A stretch of 64,000 nucleotides of DNA from NCBI RefSeq assembly GCF_021347895.1, contig NC_067127.1, forward strand, positions 19,440,984-19,504,983, read 5' to 3'. Within the stretch, counting starts at the first letter, position 1, and each line of letters opens with the position of its first letter. The translations under genes and the position numbers were made by a program. The notes beneath the pieces are model-generated. The model saw only the letters and a program-made list of their open reading frames with translations, was not told the DNA's origin and made no database searches. Shown here one piece after another: positions 37,381 through 50,600 of the stretch. The stretch comes from Acanthochromis polyacanthus. Taxonomy: Eukaryota; Chordata; Actinopteri; Pomacentridae.

Positions 37381-39701
37381 TGAACTAGTTAAAACTCAAT
37401 TAAATGCATAAGCAGCATTTTACCATGTATAATCTAGATTAGAGTAAGACACAGAGGGTTCATTTTCAACAAGAAGAATATGTTAACCTGTTGTATTTAG
37501 AGGTTAGAATCCTAAAGAATTTCAGTCAAGGTAAGTTTGGTAACACCTGTCAATGGTGGAAAACAGCTCGTGTGAGCAAAATATGTACATTTTTAGTAAT
37601 AAGTCAACAAACACAATCTGATTTCACACCACAAGCAGCAGCACAATTACACTCTGCTACCTCTCTTACCACTTCCTTGTGGATGTAAAGGCAATTTGAA
37701 TCACTACCAACTATCAACATGAAATTACAGAGCATAACTGTACGGAACAGTTAGTGCTAAAAGGAATTCTGCAAATAATATGAAAATCTTCATTATTTCA
37801 AGAAAATGTCAAAGATTATATCTTTTTATAGAATCTGCTGATTATTTTTCTCTACTTAAAATAAATGACAATTTTAAATAACTTTTAATGACGTAAAGCT
37901 TCTTCTTTCTCTCGCAGTGTCCAAACAGGCGGTTATACTAAATCCTCACAAGTAGGGTGATACATTTCTATTTCTATTTCAAATGTCAGCATTCACAATT
38001 TGAATTACAAGCTTACCAAAAGGGCAGTACAATTACCATTTGTTCCCCCTAAAAAGCTCAGTGCAACGTGTGTGTCTGCTGCGTTTGTGTCCACGAAACC
38101 CCACATGATCGGTGCTGCACAGCCACAGTCAAATTGAGCTACAAGCCGACACCACATGGCACAGTTTTCAGTCCATACTCGATGGACTCTATAGATCCCG
38201 TCAGCACCAGAGGAATTCTGTGCATCTGTCCCGGTCCAGCTGTGAAGAGCCCCCATGTTCGGAGAAGCCCACATGGGGGTTGTGTGACTACTTTCACTGC
38301 TGGCTAATTCAACAAAGTTTCAATAGAGTGGCCAAAAACACAAGGCTGAAATATTTATCAGGGGCTTGACAAAAAGATGAAAAATATATGAAAGTCTTTT
38401 CTCATGGTCTTCCAGATTTTCAAAGATTTGTTCATTAAATTTACATGAGAACTTCATTTCATGTGTGCTCAGCCTATAATGGTCTCCTTCAACGGTGGAG
38501 CGCATGAGGCAGTGAGGCATTCAACTCGAAAAACACCACAATCTCCACTGACCAGAACCACCACTTGGCATTTGATTACACATTCAGTTGCACAAATCTA
38601 AGCGAGTCATGAACACTATGGATGAAGAGCAGTGCCACAACAATGGCAGACACATATTGTCTCACAAAAGGGATGTATTGCAGTAAGAGATTTTCCTGTT
38701 GAGTCCACTGCTGTCTTCATCAGCAACAGGAAGGGAGGCAAAGTTTTCAGGGTTTTTTTTTTTTTTTTAAAACACGAAACCCAGGATACTCTCTCTGTTG
38801 CCCAACTTCCGCGGAAAGGATTAGCAAACTCAGGCTCAGGATTATGTCAGGACAATTAGATTTTAGGCAAACTGTGCTGGTAGACTTGGTTGAAACAAAG
38901 AGAAGAAGGACCAAGTGTGAAAATGCCACAATACACTAAATATAAACTCTGCAAAGGAAAGAAAAACTTGTGCAGACATAATAGAAATTTAATTTATTAT
39001 TATTATTTTGTAGAATATCTCTGGAAAACACTGCTAAATCTGCTGAATGTCAATCTTCAAACTATTACAAAAGGCTGCAAATCACTAGAAAGAAACATAA
39101 AACAAAATTGCTGCTTCATCTGGAACACTGCTCATGTACACAGCGCAGTTTCTAATGCTTACACCAAATCACAAAGCAGCTGGTGAATTAGGAACTGAAC
39201 AAAAAAGCCTGGCTGATAGGAACGCCTGAAAATCATTTGAATGTTTAATGCAAACTGCTGGGAACAAGGTGCAGAGCAAACTGTCACAGTGAGGATAATT
39301 ATAACAGATGTATGTCTGCATTTGAGACATTTCAGAAATTATGCTAACATTTCCCTCTCTTAGCAACTTCTGTTTACATTTTCCTCCAAGTTACAGCAGC
39401 TTGAACAATAATGGATCACAAACCAGCAGGCCAATTGTACTGAATAACTGACAATATGCGGCACTCTAACACATAGCTCTGAATATAGAAAATGATGGTT
39501 GTGAAGCTTGTATTTGGAAGCTTGTTGTGAGACTGCGCAGTCGTTTTAGACAACACCATTAAGCATTCCTGCTATTTTAACCACTCACTCTATGTGCAAC
39601 AAAGTATTTAAGCTCCACAGAGAACCATTTTCTTAACTCAGTTCCAAAGAACATCCAGAACGTGAACAGAGGTAGATGATAATGAGTTTGAGAAGCCAAG
39701 T

Positions 39702-41639
39702 TTAACGTCCACATCCAAAAGTCTTATTCCAGTCTTCATACAGCTCCAAGTCTTTTGTCGAGACACTCGGTCGAACGGTCTTCAGGGCCTCCTGGAAGTC
39801 GCCGTACAGGATTGGTCGCACTTGATCAGCGGTGATGGTGGCGATGTCGCTGAGCTGGATGCTGCGTATGGGCCCCAGTGCCGCTTCTCGACACAGCTGA
39901 GTCATATCAGCTCCAGAGAAGCCCTCTGTGGACGTTACCACGCTCTCCAGCTCCTGCTCTCTCAGCTGGTTCTTCTCTCGAGCCATGAGGTTTGTCACTA
40001 TCTGGTGTCGGGCAGCTGTTTCGGGCAGGGGGATGTATAAGCGCTTTGCCAGGCGTCGACGGGCGGCCTCGTCGATCTCCTGGGGCCGGTTGGTAGCGCC
40101 CACCACCAGGATGCGATCCTCGGCTGCCGTGGCCGCCCCATCCAGCTGAACGAGGAACTCGGTCTTTATCCTGCGTGATGAGTCGTGCTCCCCGTCCGTC
40201 CGCTGGGACAACAAGGAGTCAATTTCATCGATGAAAATGACAGCAGGCTGGTGGCAGCGGGCGATGGCAAACAGGGCTCGCACCATTTTCTCTCCTTCAC
40301 CCACCCACTTGGATGTAAGTGATGAAGCGCTGATGCTAAAGAAAGTGGCCCCTGACTGACAGGCAATACATTTTCCGATCAGAGTTTTTCCAGTCCCTGG
40401 TGGTCCAAACAACAGGATGCCTTTAGGTGGACCACGGAGGCCAGTAAAGATGTCGGGTCGCAGCATGGGCCAAACAACAATCTCCTTTATGGTGGTCTTG
40501 GCAAACTCCAGGCCTGCTATGTCATCCCAGGCTACAGGAGGCCCGTGGTCCATGATCTCACTCATGATCAGCTCAATTATCTTTGGCTCAAAGTTCTTCA
40601 GACGCTCATCCAGGATTTGTGGTTCCTGACTGGAATTACGGCTCGCCACACTTTCTTCTTCTTCCTGTCGTGGGATAGGCGACACAAACTTGGAAAAAGC
40701 ACCTCGAGGCCTGTTAGCACCCAGAGATTTCTTCACATTTGCTGCCATCCCAGGGTTCTGACCTCTCTGGGACTGATATTTTTTCTGTTGGTCAACAATG
40801 AACTGCTCACGAGCTGTTTTGAAGTTGCTTCCAGCTCGTGGGTCAGCTCCTCCATGACCTCCATGTTGCCCTCTGCCACCATCCTCTCCATCTGAATTAT
40901 AAAAATTCTTGCGCTTAGATGGGTTGGAGGTAGGAAAGGAGGAGGACTGATAGTTTTGTGTGGACACTGCAGGTCCAGAGTTCACCTGTGGAAGAGCTGA
41001 AGACGGATGACTAAACAAAGGTTGTGGTCGGGCTGGAAGTTGGAAGGAGGAGTTTGGATTGCCTGAGCTAACATCTGAACCTCTTGACCTCTCAGCAGAA
41101 ATATCAGCAGGAGTAGTGGCAGTGTTGCTAACCTCTGATTTAGGCTGTGGTGGTCCTAGAGTTTTAAACAATGCAGCCTCTGACCTGACTCCAGTAAATG
41201 GAGCAGAGAGGGAGCTGCCTCTGCTCTCTTGTCCCACAGTTACGTTCACATCAGCTGGTGCCACTGGGAAACTATCTCCCCCTGTACTTGCCTGAATCAT
41301 CTTCTGAACGCTGGGCAACTGCAGCACACTCTCCACAGTCAGGGACGACTCCCATTTGTCGCTGTAGTTCCTCTGACTGCGGGCCAGATGGAGCGCGCTC
41401 TCTGCATAGTTGTTGAGCCCTGTGTGGGGGTCATCCGAGTCCAGCACAGCGGCGTAGCGCTCTGAGTAGGTCCTGAGCAGGCTGGCCATGCCGGCCTGAG
41501 AGAGCTGGGAGCTTGCCCATGCATACTGAATGGAGAGGATGTGGGCCCGGTAGGCATCGGCCGTCTGTTCAGGTGTACTGTTGCCAGATGAAATGTCAAA
41601 GGACCTCCTTTGCCATTCGTCCAGGTGTGCGCCGCTCAT
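39702..41639 (-). CDS. fignl1: Fidgetin-like 1 AAA ATPase
   Basis: An intact single coding exon of 645 residues (human about 674). The N-terminal half is low complexity with a basic KRKNFYN patch near 242. An FKTA motif at 273-276 matches the FxxA core of the RAD51-binding region. The AAA cassette runs from about 370: WDDIAGLEFAK, Walker A GPPGTGKT at 412-419, pore loop SKWVGEGEK, Walker B VIFIDEID at 467-474, sensor VGATNRPQEID, arginine-rich EAARRRLAKR, and a C-terminal Vps4-like helix with PSVSTKDLELYEDWNKTFG. FIGNL1 is a nuclear and cytoplasmic ATPase that removes RAD51 from DNA in homologous recombination and also acts on microtubules. An acceptor (TTTCACCAG on the minus strand, exon from 41656) lies just before the ATG, so an untranslated exon precedes it. 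It is convergent with ikzf1 and divergent from ttl, as in other vertebrates for ikzf1. Confidence 0.97.
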   Translation of the reverse strand: MSGAHLDEWQRRSFDISSGNSTPEQTADAYRAHILSIQYAWASSQLSQAGMASLLRTYSERYAAVLDSDDPHTGLNNYAESALHLARSQRNYSDKWESSLTVESVLQLPSVQKMIQASTGGDSFPVAPADVNVTVGQESRGSSLSAPFTGVRSEAALFKTLGPPQPKSEVSNTATTPADISAERSRGSDVSSGNPNSSFQLPARPQPLFSHPSSALPQVNSGPAVSTQNYQSSSFPTSNPSKRKNFYNSDGEDGGRGQHGGHGGADPRAGSNFKTAREQFIVDQQKKYQSQRGQNPGMAANVKKSLGANRPRGAFSKFVSPIPRQEEEESVASRNSSQEPQILDERLKNFEPKIIELIMSEIMDHGPPVAWDDIAGLEFAKTTIKEIVVWPMLRPDIFTGLRGPPKGILLFGPPGTGKTLIGKCIACQSGATFFSISASSLTSKWVGEGEKMVRALFAIARCHQPAVIFIDEIDSLLSQRTDGEHDSSRRIKTEFLVQLDGAATAAEDRILVVGATNRPQEIDEAARRRLAKRLYIPLPETAARHQIVTNLMAREKNQLREQELESVVTSTEGFSGADMTQLCREAALGPIRSIQLSDIATITADQVRPILYGDFQEALKTVRPSVSTKDLELYEDWNKTFGCGR

Positions 41640-41699
41640 GCCTGGCCTGTTCCAGCCTGGTGAAAGGAGAGGGGACGAGAGTTATTAAAAATACATGAC

Positions 41700-43060
41700 C
41701 TCAGTAAAAGCCAAGGCACACATCACCTCTGATCACAAAAAGTTGCAGTCATTCCATTACATTCTGTAATGTGTGTATGATACAGGGGGTCAATGATTTA
41801 TTATTGACCTTTCTTAATATTCAGGGACTCTTCAAAAACAAATTAAAAAGCAGAGGCTGAAATATTTTCACCTTTGCTCAGTGTTATGAGGCAAGCGCAC
41901 TCTACCGACAAAGCTTTGTGTTATTTAAAGTTGGGTTTTTGTGGCAATTAAAAGTCCTTGATTACCCTTAAGCTTTAATTAAATCCAGATAAAAGTAATT
42001 AAATGCTCTTCGCAGAGTCCAACTAAAAAATCCATTGTTTAACAATTTGTACAATGACTGGAGTTCAAATGAAAAAAAGACACATCTTATAAATACCTGG
42101 TTATTTGATTAGAGAAAAAAATGTTTTAAAATTCATAATGACAAACTGACCAAGAAATTTTAAATTAGGATGTTCTTTTAGAAACAGCAGGCCTCTCTTT
42201 CAGCAGTAGGTTTTAGATTGCACAGGCAGCAACTATCAGTGCTTCACTATGCAGATGTACATACGGTAATTTAAATGCATGCTGCTGCTCATACCCTCAA
42301 GCCACTTACTTGATGCCGTGTATCACAGCACTCTTAGATATATTACAACCAACAGCTTCAGAGCCCATCATTGTGTTCTCTATGAGGAACTAGGGGGGGC
42401 ACCACATGACTCGCTCTTTTTTTTTTTTTTTTTTACTACAAAGCCAACCTAAAGCATCAATCAACACTTTCCAGACCTAGAAACATGAGTTCCTGTACTG
42501 GTTCACAGGATCAGATATACCTGGATATCCTACAGTAGGTATATTGAAAAGAGAAAAGGCAGCTTTCGCCTGCTGTGTACCTCACAGACAGAAAAGGCCT
42601 GACAAAGTTTTTACTTTATAACAGTTTAGGCGTCTGTTGAATTGTGGGTTTTTTTTTTTTTTGGTTTTTTTTTTTACAATGAATGCTTCTTTTTCTGTTT
42701 ACTTAATGCTTTGTTCTTTTCTAATACACATGTTGAGTGTTGATTCTATATGTTTATTATGTACTTTTAGGACACCACTGTGAATGAGAGCCTCGCTTTC
42801 AAAGGTTATTGTCTCAATATGACAAACAACACTATAAAACTACCTCCACAGTATGAGTAGTGCTGTAAATAAGTGCATGAAACAAGGCTAAGTAAACCAT
42901 CTAAATTAAAGGGTATGTAGCTCTACTAATTAAACGTTACTTTGTAATTATCCATAACTCTTTAAATTTCATTCAGCCTCCATTACAGTTGTTTCTGTTT
43001 TCTCTGCTCACTGAAAACACCCCACAGCTAGTCACAACACTCAGCATGCGGGACGTTACT
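41700..43060. other. fignl1 5' intron (inferred), no other gene
   Basis: AT-rich sequence between the acceptor before the fignl1 ATG and the candidate donor at 43063, with T-runs at 42418 and 42650. Nothing coding. Confidence 0.4.
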
Positions 43061-43063
43061 TAC

Positions 43064-43500
43064 TATTGCTGATGTCTTCTTATGATAGTGTGACAAAATA
43101 AAAAAAGTGCTACACTAAAAACAACTTTTATAACGTTGCACGTCGCTGTACAATCACTCTCCGTGTACATTAGTGTTTGTTCCCGCCACCTGTTTCTTCT
43201 TCCGGCCTCGTTCCAATTCGTTCTCAAAAAATATATTCCTGCTTTCAGTAAATTTCTCCCAAATTGCAAAAAACCTGAACAAATAAACGACATTTTCATG
43301 TTTGTACGAGTTGATAAAACGTCAGCTTGAGACGAAAGGACATGCACTATAAAGAGATAACATGAAGCAACTAACTTTTTGAAAGTATTGGAACGTGGCC
43401 CGTAACTTGTCACAAGTAAGGAGTGCTCCATTTATTCTCCAGCGCCGCCCAGAAATAAGTCGCTGTCGATTAACTTCCTATAATATCACTTCGGGAAGTT
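43064..43500 (-). other. fignl1: Candidate fignl1 5' untranslated exon
   Basis: On the minus strand the sequence ATCAGCAATA is followed by GTAAGTAACG, a strong donor with its first base at 43063. It is paired with the acceptor before the fignl1 ATG. The exon start is not defined. No coding sequence is expected here. Confidence 0.4.
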
Positions 43501-43679
43501 CCAGGAAAAGTTTCTTGACTAATGCTGAAAAACAGTAACCTACAATGAATTTCTACACACAGTCACAGTCTCTTTCTTGAGTTTTATATGGATATGGCTT
43601 CTACACTACTCGGGTCTGCGACGACATCGTGTGGCCAAAGCACGCTAAACAAACCTAGTTATTAAATGGTCGCTTTTGC

Positions 43680-43706
43680 GCGCTGCATTATGGGAAATGT
43701 AGTAGC
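43680..43706. promoter_or_regulatory. ZNF143/STAF-type promoter motif between fignl1 and ttl
   Basis: GCATTATGGGAAATGTAGTA, read on the other strand as ACTACATTTCCCATAATGC, is the classical long SBS element bound by ZNF143 at housekeeping and divergent promoters. It lies in the CpG-containing gap between the start regions of fignl1 and ttl. Confidence 0.6.
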
Positions 43707-44522
43707 GACGTTGTTGAAGTTTTGTCAAGGACGAAATTCAACATTAATTATGTTTAAATAAAGTGTACTTTTACATAAATTGTATTGAAACTTGAATAGA
43801 TTTTCTTTTACGATGCACAAGACTCTATTAAATATCACCTACTGGTAATATCTATGTCGGCGTAAACTACACTAACCACAACCGCGGAGCTTTGTGTTTA
43901 TGCCGTCGACGGTGGATGACAGCGGCTGATGAGCTTTCGGAGAATAAAGCACACGCCGCCGGTGGGAAAATAGGCTGTGATAGTGATTTTGTGCAGCTAA
44001 CTATCCAATTAGTTCATGTTTTACGCTGTTCATTTCTATTACCGTTGTCTTTGAAGACGGATAACGAAACAACTTCCTGGACAGCGGTGGTCGCAGACCG
44101 TTAGCTGTGAGGTTAGCTAAACCGGAGACGGGATGTAAATTAATCCAGACGGGACCAGCCCCAGGAGCCGGGAGGGAGCAGTCAGTCAGTCAGTCACACC
44201 CTTGTCTGAGGACAGTGGAGGAAGTCTCTGCGCTGAACAACATGAATTTGTTGTCCTTCACTATTTATGCTGTTTTGTATACATATACGGTAGCTTTAGA
44301 GTGCTGAGTTAAAGCTTGTGAGCACCAGTTTGAGTTAACTGGGAAGTCTGGACTGGATATGACTGACTCATCATCATGGCACGGACAGAGGAGATAACCC
44401 CGACCAGTCTGTCTGCTGCAGTGACAACCAGACAGCCGCACAACTAGCCAAACAGCTACGTTATTAACATATTGCATCATTTTTTATTATTATATACTTC
44501 CCCTCTTGGTCAGCGTGGCAGT

Positions 44523-44691
44523 ATGAGTGCCCCAATGTACACCTTTGTTACCCGTGACGACAACAGCACTGTTTATGCAGAAGTTTCCAAAATCCTCCTG
44601 TCGACTGGACAGTGGAAGAGGCTGAAAAGGGACAATCCAAGATTCAACCTTATGCTTGGTGAACGGAACAGATTGCCCTATGGGCGTCTAG
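44523..44691 (+). CDS. ttl: ttl coding exon 1
   Basis: Encodes [20 protein letters not shown] through [10 protein letters not shown]; donor GTAAGT at 44692. Ends in phase 1. Confidence 0.95.
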
Positions 44692-47600
44692 GTAAGTGAG
44701 GTTTGCTTCACAAGAATCGTTTGTGTTTGCTATATTTGGTGCCCTCCTACTTTGGATGAGACAGCAGCTATGACTGTGTAGGAAAGAGTGTGTCCTTTAC
44801 TCAGACATGCAATGCACCTAAATGTGGGTGTTTGAATAGGTTTTAAATTGTCTTAACTTTGACTTTACAGGCCATGAACCAGGACTGGTGCAGCTGGTTA
44901 ACTACTACAGAGGTGCAGACAAGCTTTGCAGAAAAGCATCATTGGTCAAGTGCGTATCTATCTTGTTGAATTAAAAATCTATACCTTCTTTCTTGTTACT
45001 GATGCACTTGTCTGCAAGTAAATTATTCAGGGCAGATTGCATTAGCTGACCATTTCTTTCTTTGCCATTAGGCTGATAAAGACCAGCCCAGAGCTGTCTG
45101 ACTCCAGTAACTGGTTTCCAGAGTCCTACATCATCTATCCCACTAACCTCAACACGCCTGTTGCTCCAGCCACCAATGGCATCAGCCATCTGAAGAGCAA
45201 TCCTAAGACAGACGAGCGTGAGGTTTTCCTGGCCTCCTATCATGCTAAAAAAGAAAATGGAGAGGGTACGGTGTGGATAGCCAAGTCCTCTGCTGGAGCT
45301 AAAGGTAAAATCTGTTTCCGTATTTAGTCGTTTTAAACCTGAGCTAAGGGTGGGATAACATACCAATATGGTAATACATGTAGATCAGCCACGACATGAA
45401 AACCACCAACAACAACCTTTGGTCCTGGCATTTGTGTGGACCATGCTTTGACACGGACCACCCATCTAAACATTATTGTAGGCCGGTGCACCTTCCAAAT
45501 GGTACTCGTCAAAGGCAACAGCCTCACCCAGAATGACAATGCGGCTTGCAAAACTGCAACTACTGCTAAAGAACAGTTAGAGAAACATGACAAAGAGCCC
45601 AACACATTGATCCAGCTTCCAAATTCCTCAACTCGCAATTTGATTGAGCATCTTTCTAAAGCAGAGGAACAATCTTGACCCAAAGGAACCTGCTGCCAAG
45701 GTCTCAGAGCTGCACGATATTAGGAAGGGATTTTAACGTTGTGGCTGATGAGTGTATATCATTTGACTTCCTCTAGTGATATACTATTGATACACTGCTG
45801 CCACGTATCGGCATTTTTATGTAAACTTGCAGGTGCTGTAAAGAGATCCCTACATTAATTTGACTTACTACTGTTACTCCTTCTTAACTACTTGTAGTGC
45901 CGCTTAACCTGTTGTCGAGAAGAAGAAAGTCACAGGGGGAAAATGGTAGACCGTGGAGAAAAGCAAATCTGAGGGCGAATTAATTAAATTGTCACATGTC
46001 AAATAGAATAATATTGATGATCCACAAACACTGACATCACAAGGCAGTGAATATATACATGACGTCTGCTTTTTTAGGGGTATTTTTCATTCTTCAGTAA
46101 CACAAATATTGTGATTTATCATAGATAATTGTCTTGCTTCCCATTAAGTGTTATAAAATCAGTTGTGACACTTTAGGTTGCCATTATTACATGCTCTCTA
46201 CGAACTGTTTTGTGAGGTCTTGCTCTGCTATATTTCCATTTAATGCAGTCTACTGAGAATATGACGATGTTGGCCTCCGTGGCAGATTAACATATATGTT
46301 TTTGTTGCGGCAGGTGCTGGTATTTTGATATCCCATGATGCTAATCAGCTGCTGGAGTACATTGATAATCAGGGGCAGGTTCATGTTATTCAGAAGTACC
46401 TGGAGAAACCTCTGCTTCTGGAGCCGGGGCATCGGAAATTCGACATCAGGCAGGTGTTTTCTGCTTAACAGAAACCCAGAGAGAATTTGCAAGTGCCTTT
46501 GTAGTTTAACTCTTTATGCTATGCTGTTGCTAGGAGCTGGGTGCTAGTGGACCATCACTACAACATCTATTTGTACCGGGAGGGCGTGTTGCGGACCTCC
46601 TCGGAGCCCTACAACAGCGCTGACCTCCAGGACATGACCAGCCACCTGACCAACCACTGCATCCAGAAGGAGCACTCCCAGAACTACGGACGCTACGAGG
46701 AGGGGAACGAGATGTTCTTCGATGAGTTCAGGCTGTACCTGCTGAACACTCACAATGTTACCCTGGAGGCCACCATATTACCTCAGATCAAGCAGATCAT
46801 AAAGTAGGTCCTTCTCTTTTTGTTGCTCTTTTTATTATTCGACTTAATCTAATAAAAGAAAGCAGGGCTTAGATTTTTTTTCCATATCAAATGCTTTTAA
46901 TATTTGACTGCCAATCTTATTCCGTATCCCACCTTATAAACAGAAACTTGCATATTTGTATGGTTGAAGACATTCTCTAAAATTGTGTTGTCAAATCTGT
47001 CATAGCTGATGTTGTGATATTTATTCAAGTTACTTAATTGTCAATAACCTTTTAATTTTCTCAAAAGCTGGATACAGACAAAGCAAATGGGAAAACTTTG
47101 TTGTAGTTTGAGGAACTGTGGTAAATATGAAATCCAATGACAAGTAAAAAATGAGGACTGCTCTGTTTTGCTGTTTGGGGCATTTTGACTCATGGTTTAG
47201 ATCCACTTTTGTCTCCTTAGAGGGAAGAGTCACTGCAAACCATTATGAAGTTGTTCAGAGTGATTACCTTTATCCTATGATGAAACATTTCTATCCTGTT
47301 CCATCACTTTAAAATCAGGACACATTGAGGTTGTTCTGGCAGAACAGGGCGACCCAACATTTACTGAAAAACTGTGTGTCGGTTTTTGTCCTTCACTTTG
47401 TCTTTAAGTGAGATCTTTATTGCTCTATAGCAGAAAAATCCTTACGTTTGTTAAATTTTAAAGGGATTCTTGAGGAAAAAGAACAAAGCAACACGATGTT
47501 AGTAGTGAATAGTTTGCCAGTTGTTTTGGCTTTCAAATTCAGGCTTAGATGCATACAGGCAGCTTTACCTTGGGGTGCAGACTGGAATTTCTGAAAAATT

Positions 47601-50600
47601 CCATTGGATTATTGGGACATTTTTTAATTCATGGATCCCAGAGAACAAATCCTGGTGACTTCAGTGAGCCGCTGACCTTTCCTCTACAGTGATCTCATAA
47701 GACTCTCTGTCCAGAAGGTTTGCATTGTCTTTGGCTGGAATTCCTTTCGCTTTGCTGCAGCTCTTCCATCACTTTCCATGTTTAAGCAGAAGCTGCAGCA
47801 GATCCTATGCTGACTGGTTTCACCGAATTGCTGGCATTAATCTAGGTTGTTTTTAATCTGTGTTTAAACACTTGTGTGTCATTTTTTTGTGTTAGTTTTG
47901 TTTGTTGTTATCTTTCTTCCTGCTGGGGCCTCTTGCCAGGTCATCACTGTAGAAGAGTATTTATTCTATTTATTCTCAACTGATCCTACCTGGTAAAATA
48001 GAGACTGAAAAAAATCATCTTGCATGGTGTTGTAAAACTGCAAATGTGTAGTTTGAGTATAATCTGTTGGGGGAAAAACAGTTTTTAAACCTTGTTTGGA
48101 CCAAAGTCACCTAACATTGAAAGTATTTTTTGCTCATCAGGTTTGACTGATGATACATGTGAACACTGAAATTGCAGCAATGGATCTCTCCTAGTCCATT
48201 TAGTTAAGACCTGGGGCCTCATTTATAAAACATTGCGCAGGATCCATACTAAAGTTTGCGTACGCCGAAAATCCGAAATGGGCGTATGCCCTTCACCCCT
48301 GATTTATAAAACTTTGCGTAAGCACAGCTGCATGCAATTTCTTGATAAATCACACACCAGCTGGAAGATTGCACAGGTGGATCCACCTCACATTCCGCCC
48401 ACAACACACCCACATTTTACCATGAATGGTCAATGCAAAGTAACTCATGAATGTATCTGTATATAAATAAGCTGCTGATCCACGGCATTGTACGCAGTGA
48501 CGGCCGTCAGTCTTCACTGCTGTGTGTCAGGATGAATGAATCGTGTGTTGACCCAGGCCACCCTGCCACTAAATTTGTTATGATCATGTCCGATGTACAA
48601 ATAATTTGTAAACTGATTGAATGTACATTTTTTCGGTTCACATAGACAAATTCATTTTCACTCGGGGGTTGTGGTGTGAAGCACGTGTGCCTGCGTGCCT
48701 GTACAGGGCTGATTAATGGTTGGACGCTCATCCCATTCAGCCGCATATGGATAAATAAACAAAATTCTTTACTCTTTTTTTTTTTGCCTTTTTACTGTGA
48801 TAGTTGCAGTGAAGAGTGACAGGAAATGGGGAGAAGAGTAAGGGAAAGACATACATAAAAGTGCCGCGGGCAGGAATCAAAGCTGGGCCACTGCGTCAGA
48901 GATCACCCCTGCAAATGGGTCTTCTGCTTTCCCCGATGAGCCATACGGGCGCCGGGTGATCAGTCAACAAAATTATTTAATAAAGATCACCGCACCGGCC
49001 CCAGATGTGGACCGGCCCTTCGGTCAAACGACCGAATGAAATAACGTTCAATCCGCCCCTGATTGATATATGAACATAGTTCTGCAAATACAGTCGTCGG
49101 CCGAATGACGCACTATATGAACATCTACAACAATGAGGGTTTATGATTATCAGGCTCTACAAGTCTAATATGTGATAATAAAGGTTTGAGATCAATCTGG
49201 TTTCAATTCGCCACTTCACCCTCCGGCACTGCCGTTCCCTCTGTCTCCAAAATGTGCTTAAGCAAGCATCAAAGTTGGCACACCGGTGCACACATTCTCA
49301 CGCCAAATTTGTTTTAGAAATCACAACGTACACAGCGTACGCCACTTTCTACGCAAAGTTTGTGATTTACGCCCTGTTTTGTGCGTAAGGAAGCATCAAG
49401 AATCAAGGTTGGTGCACCGGTGCGCACATTCTCACGCCAAGTTTGTTTTTATAAATCACAACCTTTGCGTAGAAAGTGGCGTACGCCACTTTCTAGCCCT
49501 GTTTTGTGCGTACGCAAGCTTTATAAATGAGGCCCCTGGTCTTGTTAGACTGAAGTAACTTCCAGGTATTACCAGGATTGCTGTCAGGTGGCGAGATTTG
49601 ACTGTGAGAAGTTTGCCACCACCCTGAGGTTGATATCTGTGGTAAATGGTGAAACATCTCTAGATCAGACTGGGTGAAACGTTTGTTCTTAGATCAATAT
49701 TTGTTTTTCTCTGCTTCTTTGGTTTATTATCAAATATGTGTTTGCTACTAATTAACAAATGTTAGCATGCAAACACACTAAATTAACTGGCATGACTGTG
49801 GTTAATGTCATCTCTGCTAAACAGTTGCCTAATGCCTGACATGTTTATTACTTGTTTCACATGTTTGGAAACAATCACAGGGTTTGTTATTAAGAGTTAG
49901 ATGATTAAAGATGATTTTTCTGTCTGGTTTCACAGGAGCTGTCTGACATGTATTGAGCCTGCAATCAGCACCAAGCACCTGTCCTATCAGAGCTTCCAGC
50001 TCTTTGGATTTGATTTCATGGTGGACGAGAGCTTCAAAGTGTGGCTCATTGAGATCAATGGAGCTCCAGCCTGTGCACAGTCAGTACCATTTATGTATAA
50101 AAGTGCCTTTCTCAGCATTTCAGTAGTTAACTTGTATCTACCTTTTTTCATTGGTGGTCTTTGCCACTTAGGAAAGCCTGGAGTTTTCACATCTGTTCCT
50201 CCAGTTTACATCCAGACACTCATTTTTGGCTTTTAATGGTATATATTTACTAATGGAAAAGTCTGATTGAATCTTCTATACTGCATTTTGAATCATCTCA
50301 GATAGCTTTAGGTTGTGTGCGCTATCTGCCAACTTGAACTCATTAAGTCAGTTGCAGAAGTCTATAGGTAAATTAACACTTTCATTATCTTTCCTCCTCC
50401 AGAAAACTATATCCAGAACTATGTCAGGGGATTGTGGATGTGGCCATTTCCAGTGTCTTCACCCTGAACAGCGGCAGTGACTCCTCCTCTGCTTCTTCCT
50501 CACCGTACTCATCCTCCCCATCCTCAATGTTCACCACCAACTCCTGCTCTTCTCCCAAACTGAGAGCTCCGCTTCATGTGGGGCCTTTCACTCGACTGTG

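Larger units (their letters stand above)
48214..49535 (-). mobile_element. PIF/Harbinger transposon with target duplication
   Basis: The inverted ends GGGCCTCATTTATAAA (48214) and TTTATAAATGAGGCCC (to 49535) are perfect over 16 bases, and both sides carry CTG (48211-48213, 49536-49538), the CWG-type target of this superfamily. Sub-terminal motifs TTTGCGTACGCC / GTGCGTACGCAAG repeat inward, and the right half has several TTTGTTTTAGAAATCACAAC copies. A transposase relic lies inside on the minus strand. It sits in ttl intron 5. Confidence 0.88.

Noticed and set aside
38005..38274. 89-aa minus-strand ORF with a coding-like look
   Set aside because: Not recognised. No splice signals or upstream context, and the plus strand also has overlapping ORFs. 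Left out as unsupported.
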